From Vespa crabro (taxonomy: Eukaryota; Arthropoda; Insecta; Hymenoptera; Vespidae), in NCBI RefSeq assembly GCF_910589235.1, contig NC_060968.1:62001-126000 (forward strand): 64,000 nucleotides of DNA. Reading direction: 5' to 3'. Below are positions 1 through 12,500 of the stretch, piece after piece; position 1 is the stretch's first letter; every line of letters begins with the position of its first letter. The notes beneath the pieces are model-generated. The model was not told where the DNA came from. It searched no databases and worked only from the letters and a program-made list of their open reading frames with translations. The position numbers and the translations under genes are program-made.

Positions 1-231
1 TCAACATGCGAAACAACTTTGTTAAAAAAATTCACAAAATTTCTGTCAGACTTTTAAAAGTCAATTAAAGGGGTATCAAGCGCCTAGCATATGCTTCAAA
101 GATGAAAATAGTAAACTTGGCCTAAGCAATGCGGAAAACTGTGAAATACTTGTGAAACACTTTAATTTACTTTTAAACTGCCCTGATAAAAACATAAATT
201 GGAATTCTCTGAAATAACTGAAAATCTGGAA

Positions 232-1392
232 GAAGATATACCACCCAATGTTGAAGAAATTAAGGAAGCAATTAAAAATTAAAGAAATAGTAAAGCTAAA
301 AAATAATAAAGTGATGGAAACTCTATTACAACTGAACTTATGAAATGATCTCAATAAAAAATCATTGAAGAGTTGAAGTTAATCTTTGAAAATATTTGGA
401 GATCAGAGAGGTTTTCAGAAGAGTGGAAAGTAGTTCTAATTCACTCATTACATAAAGAAGGGGACAAACAAAACGTTGATAATTACAGAAGTATCACTCT
501 ACTGCAAACTGCATACAAGGTAGTCTCAAAAATATTGCTGAATAGAATAGAAACAGCACTTGACAAGCAACTGGGCAAGTATCCAGCTGAATTTCGAAGA
601 GGCAGATCTTGTTCAGAACAAATTTCTAAATTGATATCCATAATGCGCCATAGGATACTGAATTCACAGGACATAGTTGTAACTTTTATAGATTTTAAAA
701 AGCCGTTTGACTCAGTTGATAGATAAACCATAGATAAAACAATACGTGAATTGGGAGTTAATAATAAATTTGCAAACTTAATACGTGAAACAATCAGTGA
801 CACGATTTCAAAAATAAAATTTATGGGTGAGATATTTCAACCTATTGAGATAAATACAGGTGTAAGGCAAGGTGATGGTTTATCACCTCTTCTGTTCAAC
901 TGTGCTCTAGAAAAAATTTTCAGAATTTATAAGATAAAGCTAAAAGAACAAAACATTTCGCCAGTAACTTTGGGGAGAAAAATAAAAGGCATTAAAATAA
1001 GTTGCCTAGCATTTGCAGACGATTTTGCAATAGTGTCAGACAACCTAAAAAGTGCAACAACACAAATCAATCTCTTGGAAAAAATAGCTAATAAAGCAGG
1101 ATTTAAAATCACCATAGGAAAAACTAAATTTATTACAAACATCAAGAACGCTCAAAAATTTTTAACTAAAAATATTGTTCTAGTGGAAAAAGTAAAGAAA
1201 TTCCAATATCCGGAGGAAATAATAAAAGAAAACGGTTTAGAAAAATCTGCAGTAGAAGAAAGGTTACGCAAAATGGAAATTGCGTATGGTATCACTAAGA
1301 ATTTTTACAACAAAAATTGTTTATCTAAAAATCATAAAATAAGGCACTACGATACAGTAGTGAAACCGGAATGGTTATACGCGAGTGAATGA
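232..1392 (+). pseudogene. LINE reverse transcriptase domain, broken
   Basis: Would copy LINE RNA into DNA at a nicked target. Visible in order: a linker with PPNVEEIKEAIK (about 240-280); fingers with NYRSITLL at about 480-505; RT block 3-like ISKLISIM; motif A as FIDFKKPFDSVDR at about 687-723, where the usual KKAFD alanine is proline; motif B as GVRQGDGLSPLLFN at about 862-903; motif C as FADD at 1012-1023, intact. A TAA stop directly follows motif A (724-726), and the frame resumes at about 751. The linker is in several frames. The metal-binding FADD is retained, but the stop and the proline in motif A argue against activity. Confident as RT, unsure of clade. Confidence 0.88.
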
Positions 1393-1498
1393 TTGGTACT
1401 AAATAATAGATTAGATTAACTACAAGTACTAGAAAAGAGAATCATGAGGATAATTTTAGGTCAAGTGAAAACAAACAAATGTATTGAAATTAGTATCT

Positions 1499-1825
1499 AA
1501 TGAAGAAATATACAGGATCATAGAAGGCATAACAGAAACGATAAGGAAAAGAAGATTGCAATTTTTTGGCCATATTTACAGAATGGGGGAGACCAGATCA
1601 ACAAAAAGGATACTTATGTACCATTGGGAGAAAAAGGCAACAACTAGCTGGATTTAAGAGGTAAAGAAAGATCTAGAAAGAAATAAAATAATTGAGGAAG
1701 AAACTATAGACAGAGAGATTTTTAGAAAGAGGTTATTAAATATGGAAGGATTCCAAGTAAAATTGAAGAAGAAACCTGGTGCGAAGTGGTCTGAGGACAG
1801 ATGGAAACAGCATAGTGAAAGATGA
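1499..1825 (+). pseudogene. C-terminal tail of the same LINE polyprotein
   Basis: One frame reads NEEIYRIIEG, then RKRRLQFFGHIYRMG, then a basic and acidic stretch ending KWSEDRWKQHSER before a TGA. The RRLQFFGHIYRM type of motif is a familiar post-RT tail of several LINE groups. One in-frame TAA interrupts it at about 1657. The frame differs from the RT above, and about 100 bases between them (1393-1498) carry stops, so a frameshift separates the two. No catalytic function is expected of this part by itself. Confidence 0.75.
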
Positions 1826-1905
1826 ATTTTGGTGTGATCGGAAAGGAAAGGAGCTAAGTGTGAAGAATTGAAATTGGCATGTGGTCCCTAGCAGGCCTCA
1901 TCAAA

Positions 1906-2625
1906 AGTAGAAGAGAAAAGAATTATCGTTATAAAAGTTATTATCCTTATTATCGTTATTATCGTTATTATCGTTATTACCGTTATTATCGTTATTACAG
2001 TTATTATCGTTATAATCATTATTATCGTAATTACGGTTTCTATCAGTATTTTTAACGTCAACATTATATATAATTACGTATAATATTATTGATATTACAT
2101 TTATTATACTTATAGTCGATATTATCTTTATTATCGTTATTATTGTCATTATCGCAAGTATCGTTATTAATATTATTATCGTTGTTATAGTTTTAATCGT
2201 TATAATCGTTAATATCGTTAATAATGATTTTATTGTTATTATCGTTATTATTGCAGTTATCGTTATTAATGTTATTATCGTTATTATCGTTATTATCGCA
2301 ATTGTCGGTATTATTGTTATTATCGTTATTGATGTTATTATTATTATTATCGTTATTATCGTCATTATAGCTATTACAGTAATACTCGCTATTACATTAC
2401 AATTATTATTATCGTTGTTTTCGTTATTATTCTTATTAATATTACTATTATAATCGTTATTATTATTGTTATTAACGTCACTATCGTTATTAAGATTATT
2501 ATCGTTATTAACGTCATAATTGTTATTATAGTTATCACAGTTATTATAGTTATTATCGTTATTATTAATATTACCATTATAATTACCATTATTATTATTT
2601 TTATAGTTATTGCCGCTCTTTTTTT
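1906..2625. repeat. Microsatellite, (GTTATTATC)n and variants
   Basis: About 700 bases built of GTTATT, ATCGTT and ATTATC triplets. A nine-base theme GTTATTATC dominates, with scattered substitutions. It lies between the 3' end of the plus-strand LINE and the 3' end of the minus-strand R1-like LINE, so two convergent LINE tails meet in it. Long frames read from it (poly-Asn/Ile/Thr) are low-complexity artefacts. Confidence 0.95.
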
Positions 2626-2870
2626 GATGGTCTGAGAATGCCAAACTTTACGCACTAATCCAGGGACCCCACCCGACAGTGGAACCCCATTAAATTGGCA
2701 CTACCGACTAAACTCTTATCCATCCTAGTGACATAGTGAATCCATCCCGGCATGGCCATGGGGCATTTCTTCGGGATGGCGCTATAGCATCAGGTCCCTT
2801 TACGGAACTCTCCCTTCGGCTATACGGGGCCGGGGTCTGGAGCAACGTAAGGGGCGCGGACTATGTGCCG

Positions 2871-4135
2871 CTCAATTTTTTCGTTTTTCTTCGCAAGATG
2901 ACCCTGACGTACCAAGCCACATTGCTATATTTCTCTTGATCTCACAGAATTTTTTCGACATCGTTGTCCGACGAGATGTCTCCAAGGTCCTGCTAAAAGG
3001 CGAGTCGTTCGAAGCACCAACGGGCACATTTGAAGAACGTGTGGTGGGCGTCTTCGATGGTCGAGTAGAAGCAGAACAGGCCCTGTTAAGAATTGGGTGA
3101 GGTAGAAGTCGACCACCCCGCTGCATGGTTTTGCCAACTGTCTAGCCGACTGCTGCTAGACTCGGCGAGTCTTGATGCTTCCTCCATTCCTAGAGCGGGC
3201 TTCTGCTGGTGGAAGCATTGTCTCTCCTGGGCAAGTAATTCGATCGGGATTACTCACGCGGGCACTAGCACCGCAGGCGCAGAGACCGTGCTGTAGGACG
3301 TAGTATACCGTCATGGAAAATATTCCAGAAATCCGGTCCCATTATGGAGCCCTGAGCTTCCCCCGATGTAAACTCCAAGCTTCATGGACCATCGCCTGTA
3401 TTGTATTCTAGGAAGCTCTCGTACAGGTAGTTCCCGAGTATTTGGAGTTGGTACTCCGGGACACTGAAATTACGTTCGATCACATCCATTGCCAAGTCCC
3501 ACCTGACGTAGTGGAAGGCATTTTTCACATCTTAGGTGGCTAGCAGACAAAAAGGGCGAGATAGATGATTCCCTCGCTTCGTCATTTTAGCGGCCGTAAC
3601 AACCTCCTTGCCTGCAAGGATGGTGGAGAGGCCGGATCGAAATCCATAATGCCGGGCAACAAGATGGCACGCTGCCTTCACGGCCGCATGCAGCCGTGGC
3701 TTAAGCAGCTTCTCCAGGAGATTGCCAGCCGTATCAAGCATATATATAGGCCTATATGGCGAAGCGATATCTGCTGGACCCTTGCACTTGCATATGCGGC
3801 CATGTCTCCCTTTTTTCCACAGGGCGGGGAAGATGTTCTCCCTGAGGCACATGTAATACATGTTTAGCAAGAGCTCAGGGATTCACTGCGTGACGGCTTT
3901 CATTACTTACACTGGAAGGCCATCTGGACTTGGAACTCTCTTGTTCCGCATGGAAGATGCGGCCCTGAGTAGCTCTCCCTCCGTAATATGTGGCGCATCG
4001 GGGCTGCCAGAAGCAGCCTGGCAAATCCCTTTCTTCAGCTGTGAGAGGAATTGTGTATGAATGATGTTCTCCGGTCTAGTAGGCAAGACCCCAGATTGTG
4101 AGTGACGTTGTGGTACCCTAATACCCATGGATTCT
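2871..4135 (-). pseudogene. R1-like RT and C-terminal zinc region, internally deleted
   Basis: The minus strand shows, in order, MRNKRVPSPDGLPV (pre-RT block, about 3930), LLNMYYMCLRENIFPALW (about 3865), PYRPIYMLDTAGNLLEKL, YGFRSGLSTI (RT block 3), KNAFHYVRWDLAMDVIERN (motif A region, about 3510-3455; the normal first Asp is not preserved in frame) and EAQGSIMGPDFWNI (motif B, about 3340). Directly after the DGI that follows motif B the text jumps to YSTVSAPAVLVPA, which belongs far downstream in the family (compare the copy at 29343). The YADD block and the thumb are therefore deleted near 3300. The end shows FYLTQFLTG and AHHTFFKCARW, part of a His/Cys zinc motif. Frameshifts occur at about 3870-3900 and 3140. 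Inactive. Confidence 0.85.
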
Positions 4136-4439
4136 GGTCAATATCTACGCCCAGCTCCTTCCAGCACCATCGTTGTCTGGCTTTGATGGTCCTCTTGAGT
4201 AATTCTTTGGCTGCTTGATACTCTGCGGCAAAGGGGACAGCGTCGAGGTCGCGTCTATTTGCTCATTGTGTTATCCGGCGAGGACTTAAACACTTATTGC
4301 GAATATCTGCGATCACGTTCGTCCACAAGTATGCAGGACGGCACTGCCATTTCGTGCTCTACCTCTGTACCGATATCGCGCAAGCCTTTTGGATGTGCTG
4401 CATAGTTGCTGCAGTCATCTTCCTGGCATGTACAGTTGG

Positions 4440-5190
4440 CTATAGTCTCTTGGGTTCAATTTGATGGGATCTCCAACCTTCATCTAACACTAAAGACAAC
4501 CTATCTTGATACATTTTTAAGATGTTCCACCTAAGGTTCGCGCTGCACTTGTGAAGACTGGCCTCCTATCGTGTACGTCAAATAAGTTGTACTGTTCATC
4601 GCTCCCGGTGTAATCTTCGATCACCCGCCAGCCTGCTACAGTTGACACAAGGTTTTCGTTGCCTAGAGAAATGTCCTGGGTCCTCTCCCTGTAACCAGGC
4701 CTACGGCAGGTTGACGTCGAGCCTGTGCTAAGTACTGCTAGCTCCAGTCTTGTCACCACCTCCATGATTCGTCTTCCTCTCGAGTCCGGCCTGGCCTCCC
4801 CCATTCGAGAGCTTTGGCATTGAGGTCTCTAGTCACAATAAGTTCCCCTTTCGTTTCCTGCAACTCGTCTTCCAGATCGTCCAGTTTGGTCTGGAAGTCG
4901 TCTATCCGGTCGTTCTGGGTGAGATATCCGCTGACATATGTCATTGAGGTATATCTCATTCAAATGTAACCGCATCCGGATCCATGATCCGACACATATA
5001 TCTGTCCTTGATCTGGGTTCCAGATATCCGCAGTGTCCAATTCTTCGGCGTACCATCCTGCTCCTGCCCTGTCCTGTAACTGTTGGTTGATTAGAACAAT
5101 ATAAACATTTTTCTCAGAGCAGAGCTGAGTTAGAATATGGTGCACCGTGCTGCTCCTATTTAGGTTACCTTGCAGTCCTCTCATCCTTTT
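4440..5190 (-). pseudogene. R1-like APE endonuclease domain, broken
   Basis: Would nick target DNA to prime reverse transcription. The domain opens with RGLQGNLNRSSTVHHILTQL (about 5180-5125), where R1 elements have a conserved LQxNLNRS. It continues with NVYIVLINQQ, where the catalytic Glu of the usual ISEQ is replaced. Then come AGWYAEELDTADIWNP, VSGYLTQNDRIDDFQTKLDD, GELIVTRDLNAKALEWG (the DxN motif, intact as DLNAK) and RRIMEVVTRLELAVLSTGST. The C-terminal block DYTGSDEQYNLFDV has Glu where SDH normally supplies the catalytic His. At least two frame changes occur (about 4960 and 4800). Family assignment is secure; activity is very unlikely. Confidence 0.88.
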
Positions 5191-5199
5191 TTCTTGTTG

Positions 5200-5773
5200 G
5201 ATGTCGCAACGGCCTCCTGGAAAGTATTGTACGCACTTGATCCGGCCAGGTGCTTCTTGGAATCATCTATGCTATTGGAGCACAAGAACTAAGTAGGTTC
5301 GTTGATCTTACAGTCTTTGATCTGGTGCCCTTGCCGCAGCAGAAATAGCAAAGCTTACTTCGATCAGTGCCCTTGCAAGAGGCATTATGTTTGCCAAAGT
5401 CGAGGCAGCGATAGCATCGCCTTAATCCTGTTCCTCGCCTGACATTGCTGTTGACAAAGCCGACCAACACTCAGCCGGTTATCACACGCTTCGCAGCAGC
5501 ATCTTCTTCTATTTTAACGAGGGCCAGACATTGGTGTCTCGCGTTGAGGTACGTCATTTTAACTTCGATTTTCTCCGCGTAGTCTGGCAGGATCCTCTTT
5601 AGTGCCTCTGCGACTTCTACCACCGTTGTGCAGCAGTCGCCAGCATAGCTCTGGCGACCAGTTCCGTAATGCTGGTCGTGTCTCCTACACCTTTCCTCAG
5701 GGTTTCTGCGAATGAGGCCCTGATCTCCGTAGTGATCTTCTTGAGTTAGAGGAGAATCTCCCGTTCTGGTCAC
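5200..5773 (-). pseudogene. R1-like ORF1 (gag) C-terminal part with zinc knuckles, broken
   Basis: The nucleocapsid-like protein of R1 elements binds element RNA. The minus strand reads VVEVAEALKRILPDYAEKIE, MTYLNARHQCLALVKIEEDA and AAKRVITG, then a stop, then VLVGFVNSNVRR and RCYRCLDFGKHNASC. The last is a zinc knuckle with its Cys-Cys-His-Cys set present but the His shifted by one (CX2CX5HX3C instead of CX2CX4HX4C). A second knuckle, CYFCCGKGTRSK, has lost its His. The upstream frame (5773-5471) is MTRTGDSPLTQEDH and so on, without a recognisable gag N-terminus. The remainder (5266-5190) carries stops. The R1 gag pattern of a basic region followed by knuckles supports the call. Confidence 0.82.
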
Positions 5774-5775
5774 CG

Positions 5776-6092
5776 GACCGATCTAACGTCCACCCCTGAA
5801 GCGCTGGTCTATAATTCCTGGGGCGCTGGTGGATAAATACGACTACATCTGTTTAGTTTTACCGAACGCAGGTTACAGGAGGATAACGTTCGGCTTCGTT
5901 CTCTTTCCCGGACGGTCCTCCGATTTGCTCGGACTTCTTTTTTCCTGTGGTTGGAGTTTCCTAGCATTCTTCACAGGATTTTCTCTCTTTCATTCAAGAT
6001 CATCCACAGGCCATTCACACGGTCCCTTTTAGTCGCCTCTTACTACAAGTGGGGAGTACTGTGGGCGTATTCTATTTCCCGCTACCCACAGT
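5776..6092 (-). other. 5' non-coding region of the minus-strand R1-like LINE
   Basis: About 315 bases upstream of the ORF1 remnant. On the minus strand it contains AAGAGGCGACTAAAAGGGAC (around 6040-6020), a wording I recall from the 5' ends of other arthropod retroelements, and a CCCACTGTGGG palindrome at the outer end. No coding signal is seen. Its outer border is the microsatellite at 6093. Confidence 0.55.
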
Positions 6093-6505
6093 GGGGAACG
6101 ATAATAACAATAATAATAACGATAATGATAATAACAAGAGTAATAATAATGATAATAAAAATAACGATAATAACGATGATAATAATAATATAAATAACAA
6201 CGAAATTAACAATAATAACGATTATAGCGATAATGATGATAAAAACCATAATAACTATAATAAAGATAATAACGATAATAATAATTATAATGATAATACC
6301 AATAATAATAAGAACAACGATTGCAACGATAATAATGATATTAACGATAATATTCATATTAACGACAATAATAACGATAATAACTATTATAGAGATAATA
6401 ACGATAATAATCATAATAAAAATAATAATAATGATAACAATAATAACTTTAATAACGATAATAATAATAATAACGATAATAACGATAATAACGATAATAA
6501 CGATA
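6093..6505. repeat. Microsatellite, (AACGATAAT)n and variants
   Basis: About 410 bases of AATAAC, GATAAT and AACGAT units. It is the reverse complement of the theme at 1906-2625, so the R1-like LINE between them is bracketed by inverted microsatellites. It abuts the first satellite monomer at 6506 without a spacer. Confidence 0.95.
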
Positions 6506-9500
6506 CATTGGTTCATATGTCACTCGCATAACTTTCCCTCGTCTGTTTGGAATATATCTAAATTCGACAGTTGCATTGGTTCGAGAAGAACTCGCATAAC
6601 TTTCCCCGACAAGTCGGAATGTTCCAAATCCGACAATACCACTGGTCCAAGTGGCATACGCCTAAATTACCCTCTACATGTCGTAATATTTCCATGTCAG
6701 ATAGTCTTATGGGTTCGAGAATCACTTGGAATATTTTCCATCGACTAGCCTGAACATTTCAATGTACGTCGGCCGCATTGATTCGATAAGCACTCGCACA
6801 ACTTAGCCTCGGCTAGTTGGAATATTCCCATGTTCGACAGCAGCATTTTACAGAGATGCATTTGCATAACTTAACACTGACGAGTTGGAATATTTCAAAG
6901 TCTGACAGCCGCATCATTTCGAGAGGCACTAGCATAACTTTCCATCGACTATTCGGTATATTAATTAGTCCGACAGTCATTTTGCTTCGAGAGGTAATCG
7001 CATATCCTCCCCTAGAGTTGCCGGGAATATTTCCAAATCTGACTGCCGCTTTTGTTCCAGATCCACTCGTATAACTATTCCTCGACTTGTCGTAATAATT
7101 TCATAGTTCGACTACCGCATTTGTTCGAGAGGCACACGCATAACATACACACGATTATTCGGAATATTTCCTATTTGCCTGCCGCATTGGTCTGAAATGC
7201 ACTCGCATAACGTTCTCTCGACTATTCGGACTATTTCCAAATCTGAAAGCCACATTGGTTTGAGTGGCATTCCCATAGATTTCCTTCGACCTGTCCGAAT
7301 ATTTCCAAGTCTGTCAATCGCATTGTAACACGAATTATTCGCATAACATTTCCTTGACTAGTCCCAATATTTCGAAGTCCGACAGACCTATTGATTCGGG
7401 AGGCACTGCTATATATTTTCCTCGATTTGTCGGGATATTTCCAAGTCCGGCAGCCACGTTGTTTCGAGAGGTTCTCGCATAACATTCCCTCCACCAAACT
7501 GATTATTTCCAAGTCCGACAGCCTCATTGGTACCAGAGCCACTAGCATAACTTACCCTAACAAGTAGGTATATATCCAAATCCGCCAGCAGTATTGACTC
7601 GAGAGGCAATCGCAAAAAATTCTCCCGACTAGTTCGAATATTTCCAAATACAACATCCACATTGGTTCTAGAAAAAATCGCATAACTTTCCCCTGAATAT
7701 ACGGGTTATTTCCAATTCAGACAGTCACAATTGGTGGAGAGTCACTCGCATATTTTTCACTCAACTAGTCGAAGAATTTCCAAGTCCGGCAGACGCATTG
7801 GTTCAAGAGATTCTCGCAAAACGTTCCATCGACTTGTAGGAATATTTCCAATTCCGATAGTCGCATAGAGTCCAGAGTTACTCGCATAACATTCCACCGA
7901 CTAGTTGGATTATTTCCAAATCAGACAGTCGCATTGGTCTACATGGTACATACATAATTTCGTTCAAAAACGCTGGAAATTTCCAAGTTAGAATGCCGTA
8001 TCGGTTCGAGAGTAACTCGCATAATTTTCAAACAACTAGGAATATTTCTATGAACGACGGCCGAATTGGTTCAATAGGCACACGCATTACTATGCCTTGA
8101 CTAGTCGGAATATTTCTAAGACTGACAGCCGCATTGTTTCTGACCCGCATAACTTTCTCTCGTCTGTTCGGAATATTACCAAGTCCGACAGTCGCTTTGT
8201 TTCGAGTGGAAGTCGCGTAACATTCCATCGTCCATGCGGAATATTTCCATGCCCGATGGTTGCATTGGTTTATATTTCACTCGCATTACTCCCTCGTCAA
8301 GTTGGAGTGTTTCCAAGTGCGACAGCCAAATTGGACCGATAGGCACTCACCCAACTTTCCCTCGCCTACTCGGAGTATTTCAATTCTGACAGTGGCTTTG
8401 GTTATAAATTGACTCGTATAATTTTCCCTCTAATCGGAAAAGTTTCAAGATTGTCAGTCGCTTTGTTTTGAGAGGCCCTCGCATTACTCTCCCTCTACTA
8501 CTCGGAATATTTCCTACCATAACTTTCCCCCGAAAAGTAAGGTTATTGATTAGTCTGACAATTGTAATGGGTCGGCAGTCATTTGCATATTTCTCACTCG
8601 ACTAGTTGGAATATTTCCAAGTTCGACAGCCGCATTTATTCGAGAGGAACACGAAATACTTTTTCTCGTCTAGGCGGAATGTTTCCAAAGATGGTAGCCG
8701 CATTTGTTCTAAAGTCACTAACAAAACATTCCCTCGACTAGTCATAGTCTTTCCAAACCCGTCATTTGCATTGGCTCACATGTCACTCGGAAAACTTTTC
8801 CTGGACTAGCCGGAATATTTCCAAATCCGACATCGCTTTGTTTTAAGAGGCGCACGCCAAACTTTTTCTCGACTAGTCAGTATATTTCCATGTTCGTCAG
8901 CAGCTTTGGTTCTAGAGCCACTCGTATAACTTTCCCTCGTCAATTTGAAATAAATCCAAGTCCGACAGCCGAATTGATTCAAAAGGCTATCGCATAACTT
9001 TCCCTAGAATAGTCATTATGTTTCCAAGACCGGCAGCCGCATTGTTTCTATAATCAGTCCTATAGTTACTTCTGACTAGTCGGAATAATTCCAAGTCCGA
9101 CAGTCTTTTTGATACAAGTGACACCCGCATAAAGTTCCCTCGCCAAGTTGGAATATTTCCAAGTTCGACAGCCGCATTGGTTAGAAAAGTACTAACATAA
9201 CTTTTCATGGACAACTCGGAATAATACCAAGTCCGACAGTCGCTTTAGTTCGAGTGGCATTCGCATAAGTTTCCCTCATCTAATTGGAATATTTTTAAAT
9301 CCGACAGTATTATTGTTTCGAGAGAAACTCGCATAACATTTTCTCGCCTATTTGGAATATTTCCAAGCCCGACGGTCGCATTGATTCACATGTCATTCGT
9401 ATTACCCCTTGTCTAGCTAGAGTATTTCCAAGTTCGACAGCCGAATTGGTCCGATAAGCACTTGCAACACTTTCCCTCGACTGGTCGGAATATTTCTACG

Positions 9501-12500
9501 TCCAGCAGTCACATCGGCTTACGAGTCATTCGCTTAACTCTCTCTCGACTAATCAGAATACTTTTTAGTCCGACCGACGCTTTAGGTCGAGTGCCAATTG
9601 CATAGATTTCCCGGGCCTAGTCTGTATATCTCAACGCGCAACTTTGGTATTGCTCCGGGAGGCACTCGCATATCTTTCCCTCGACTAGTCGGAATGTGTT
9701 CAAGACCGGCAGCCGCATTGCCTCACTAAATACTCATAAAACTATTCCTTGACTAGTCGGAATAATTCGAGATCCGACGGCCCTTCAGATACGAGTGGCA
9801 CACGCATAATATTCCCTCGCCTATACGTAATTTTTCCAAGTACGACTGCCGCATTTTCTCGAGACGCACTTGTGTAACTTTCCCTGGGAAAGTAGATATT
9901 GTTCCAAGTCCGACAGCCGCTCTGACTTGGTAGGCAGTCGCATAACTTTCTTTCGATTAGTCGGAATATTTCCAAACCCGACAGTCCCAATGGTTTACAA
10001 ATTTCTTGCATAACTATTTTTTCACTAGTCGGGATATTACAAAGACCGACAGTCGCCTTTTTTCAAGTGGCACTCGTATAACTTTCCTCTGCCTAGTCGG
10101 AATATTTCCAAGTCTGACAGTCGCATTGTTTTGAAAGGAACTCGCATATATTTCCCTGCACTTGTCCAAATATTTCTAAGGCCGACCATCGCTTTGGTCA
10201 CAGAGGCACCCTTATAATTTTCCCCGGAGAAGTTGGAATTTTTCCATGTCAGGCAGCCACATTGGGTCAAGATGCACTCTCATAAATTTCCCTCGATTAG
10301 TCGGCATATTACCTTGCCTGGCAGTCGCATTGATTCACAAGTCACTAGCATAACTTTCCAACGATTGGACAGAATATTTCCAAGACCGACAGACGTATTG
10401 CTTCGAGAGACACTCGCATAACTTTCCATTGATTAATCGGAATATTTCCAAATCCACCAGTTTCTTTGGAGCTCAATTCACTCGCATAACCCTCCATCGA
10501 GTTGTCGGAATATTTTCAAGACCGACAAACACATTGAATCGAGTGGCTCTTGCATAACTTTCCCTCGTTTATTTGGAATATTTGTAAGTCCAGTATCAGT
10601 ATTGATTTGTGAGGTGCACGCATAACCTTTCCCCGTCTAGTTGGAATATTTCCAAGTCCGGCATTCGCATTGGTTTCAGAGACACTCGCATAGATTTCTC
10701 TCGACTATTCGGAATTCTTCCAAGCCAGGAAGTCGCATTGCTCCGAGAAGCACTCGCATAACTTTCCCTCGACTAGCGGAATGTTTCCTAGATAAGCTGC
10801 CGCAATGGTTCAAAAGTTACTCGCAAAACTTTCCCTCGACTAGTAGTAAAATTTCCAAGCTCATCATTCGGATTGGATCAAAAGTCACTTTCATAACTTT
10901 CCCTTTTTTAATCAGGATTTTTGCAAGGACGACAGTCGGTTATATATGTGGGACAGTCGCATAACCTTCCATAGACTAGGCGGGATGTTTCTAAACCCAA
11001 CAGTCCCAATGATTCCAAATCACTCGCATTGATCTCACCATAATAGACGGGATACTTCCAATTTTGGGATATTTCCAAATTGGCTTGATAGGCACGACAT
11101 AACTATCTCTAGAGAAATTAGAATATTTACATGATCGGCAGTCGCAATGGTTATAATGTCACTCGTATAACCTCTCTGTCGACTAGTTGGAATATTTCCA
11201 AGTAGGAAAGCTGCATTCGTTCGAAAGGGACTCGCTTATCATTCCCTCCACTAGTTGTGATATTTCCAAATTTGACAGCCGAATTGGATAAAGGCACACT
11301 CGAATATTTTTCACTCAGTTCGGAATATTTCCATGTCCGCGAGTTGCACTGAATCTTGACTAGTCGTAAAATTTAATGTACGACAGTCGATTTGGTGCAA
11401 AAAATACTCGCATAACATTCAATCGAATAGTAGGGATATTTCCAATTCCAAATGTTGCATAATTTCTAGAGGTACACGCAAAACTTCCTGTCGACTAGAC
11501 GGAATATATCCAATTCCGAAAGCCGCATAGGTTCGAGAGGTACTAGCAAATCTTTCTATCGACTAGTCGGAATATTTCCATGACCGACAGTTGCATTGTT
11601 TTATGTGGAACTTTCATAATATTCTTTCGACCAGTCGGAATATTTCTAAATTCGACAGTCGCATTGTTTCGAACAGCACTCTCATATCTTGCCCTCGATT
11701 AGTATTAATACTGCTAGATCCGACAGTCGCATTGAATCGAGAGGCATTCGTATGACTATCCCTTTACTAGTCAGAATATTTTCAAGTCCGACAGTCGCAT
11801 TAGTCAGTGTAGCACACGTAAGCTTTTCACTCGACTAGTCAGAATTTTTCCAAGTTCAAATGCCGAATTGGTTCTAGACGAATCGGCATAACTTTCTCTC
11901 GAATAGTCGGAATATTTCCAAACCCGGCAGTCGCATATGTTTACACGAGACCGCACAAATTTTCGTCGACTTCTCGAAACATTTCCAAATCCGACGGCCA
12001 TTTTGCTTTCCAGGGTCACTCGCATAACAATCTCTCCACTTGTTGGTATATTTCCAAATCTGACAATCGCATTGGATCAAGAGACTTGCTCATAACTTTT
12101 CCTCGACTACTCGGAATATTTGCAAGACCCTCAAACGCGTTGTTTACAGTCACACGAATAACTTTCCCTCGACTAGTCGGAATATTTCCTAGACCGGCAG
12201 CAGTATTGGTTCGAAAGGAACTCGCATAACTATCAACTGCCTAGTAGGAGTATTTCCAAGACCGATATCATCATTGGTTCCAGAAGTAATCGCACAACTT
12301 TCCCTCGACTAGTCGGTATATTTTCAAGTTCTCACTTCGTTTTGGTTCACAAGTTACTTGCATAATTATCCCATGACTAGTCGGAATATTTTCAATTCCG
12401 AAAGCCTCATTTGTTCGATAGGCACTCACAATTTTCCCTGACTTCTCGGAAAATTTCCAAATTTAACAACCCAATTGGTTGGAGAGGAATCCGCATAACT

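Larger units (their letters stand above)
1..1905 (+). mobile_element. 3' portion of a decayed non-LTR retrotransposon (LINE)
   Basis: The segment carries the end of the endonuclease-RT linker, a reverse transcriptase domain and a C-terminal tail in one orientation, broken by stops and frame changes. The 5' part (linker upstream, endonuclease, any ORF1) lies beyond the window. The wording of the RT blocks (YRSITLL, FADD) differs clearly from the R1-like elements elsewhere in the window, so this is a different LINE lineage; I would guess RTE/Jockey-like but cannot assign a clade. The 3' non-coding part after about 1826 is short and runs straight into a microsatellite at about 1906, consistent with a LINE tail made of short tandem repeats. 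The base composition is A-rich, unlike the CpG-rich satellite further on. An inactive relic. Confidence 0.85.
2626..6092 (-). mobile_element. R1-like LINE, family 1, nearly full length but decayed
   Basis: Read on the minus strand, it has a 5' non-coding part (about 6092-5776), the end of ORF1 with zinc knuckles (5773-5200), an APE-type endonuclease (5190-4440), an RT (4135-3305), a C-terminal zinc region (3300-2870) and a 3' non-coding part ending near 2626 at the microsatellite. The order and wording match R1-clade elements of insects. ORF1 appears shorter than usual, so its N-terminal part may be missing. Many stops and frame changes, plus a deletion of the RT motif C block, make it inactive. 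A second, shorter copy of the same family lies at 29343-31109 on the plus strand. Confidence 0.88.

Noticed and set aside
1906..2644. Long Asn-rich and Ile-rich frames in the microsatellites (also 6049-6748)
   Set aside because: They are translations of AAT/AAC/GAT/ATT triplet repeats in several frames at once, with no non-repetitive domain.
2736..4060. Plus-strand frames opposite the minus-strand R1-like LINE
   Set aside because: They are antisense to clear RT and C-terminal motifs and have no family resemblance of their own.
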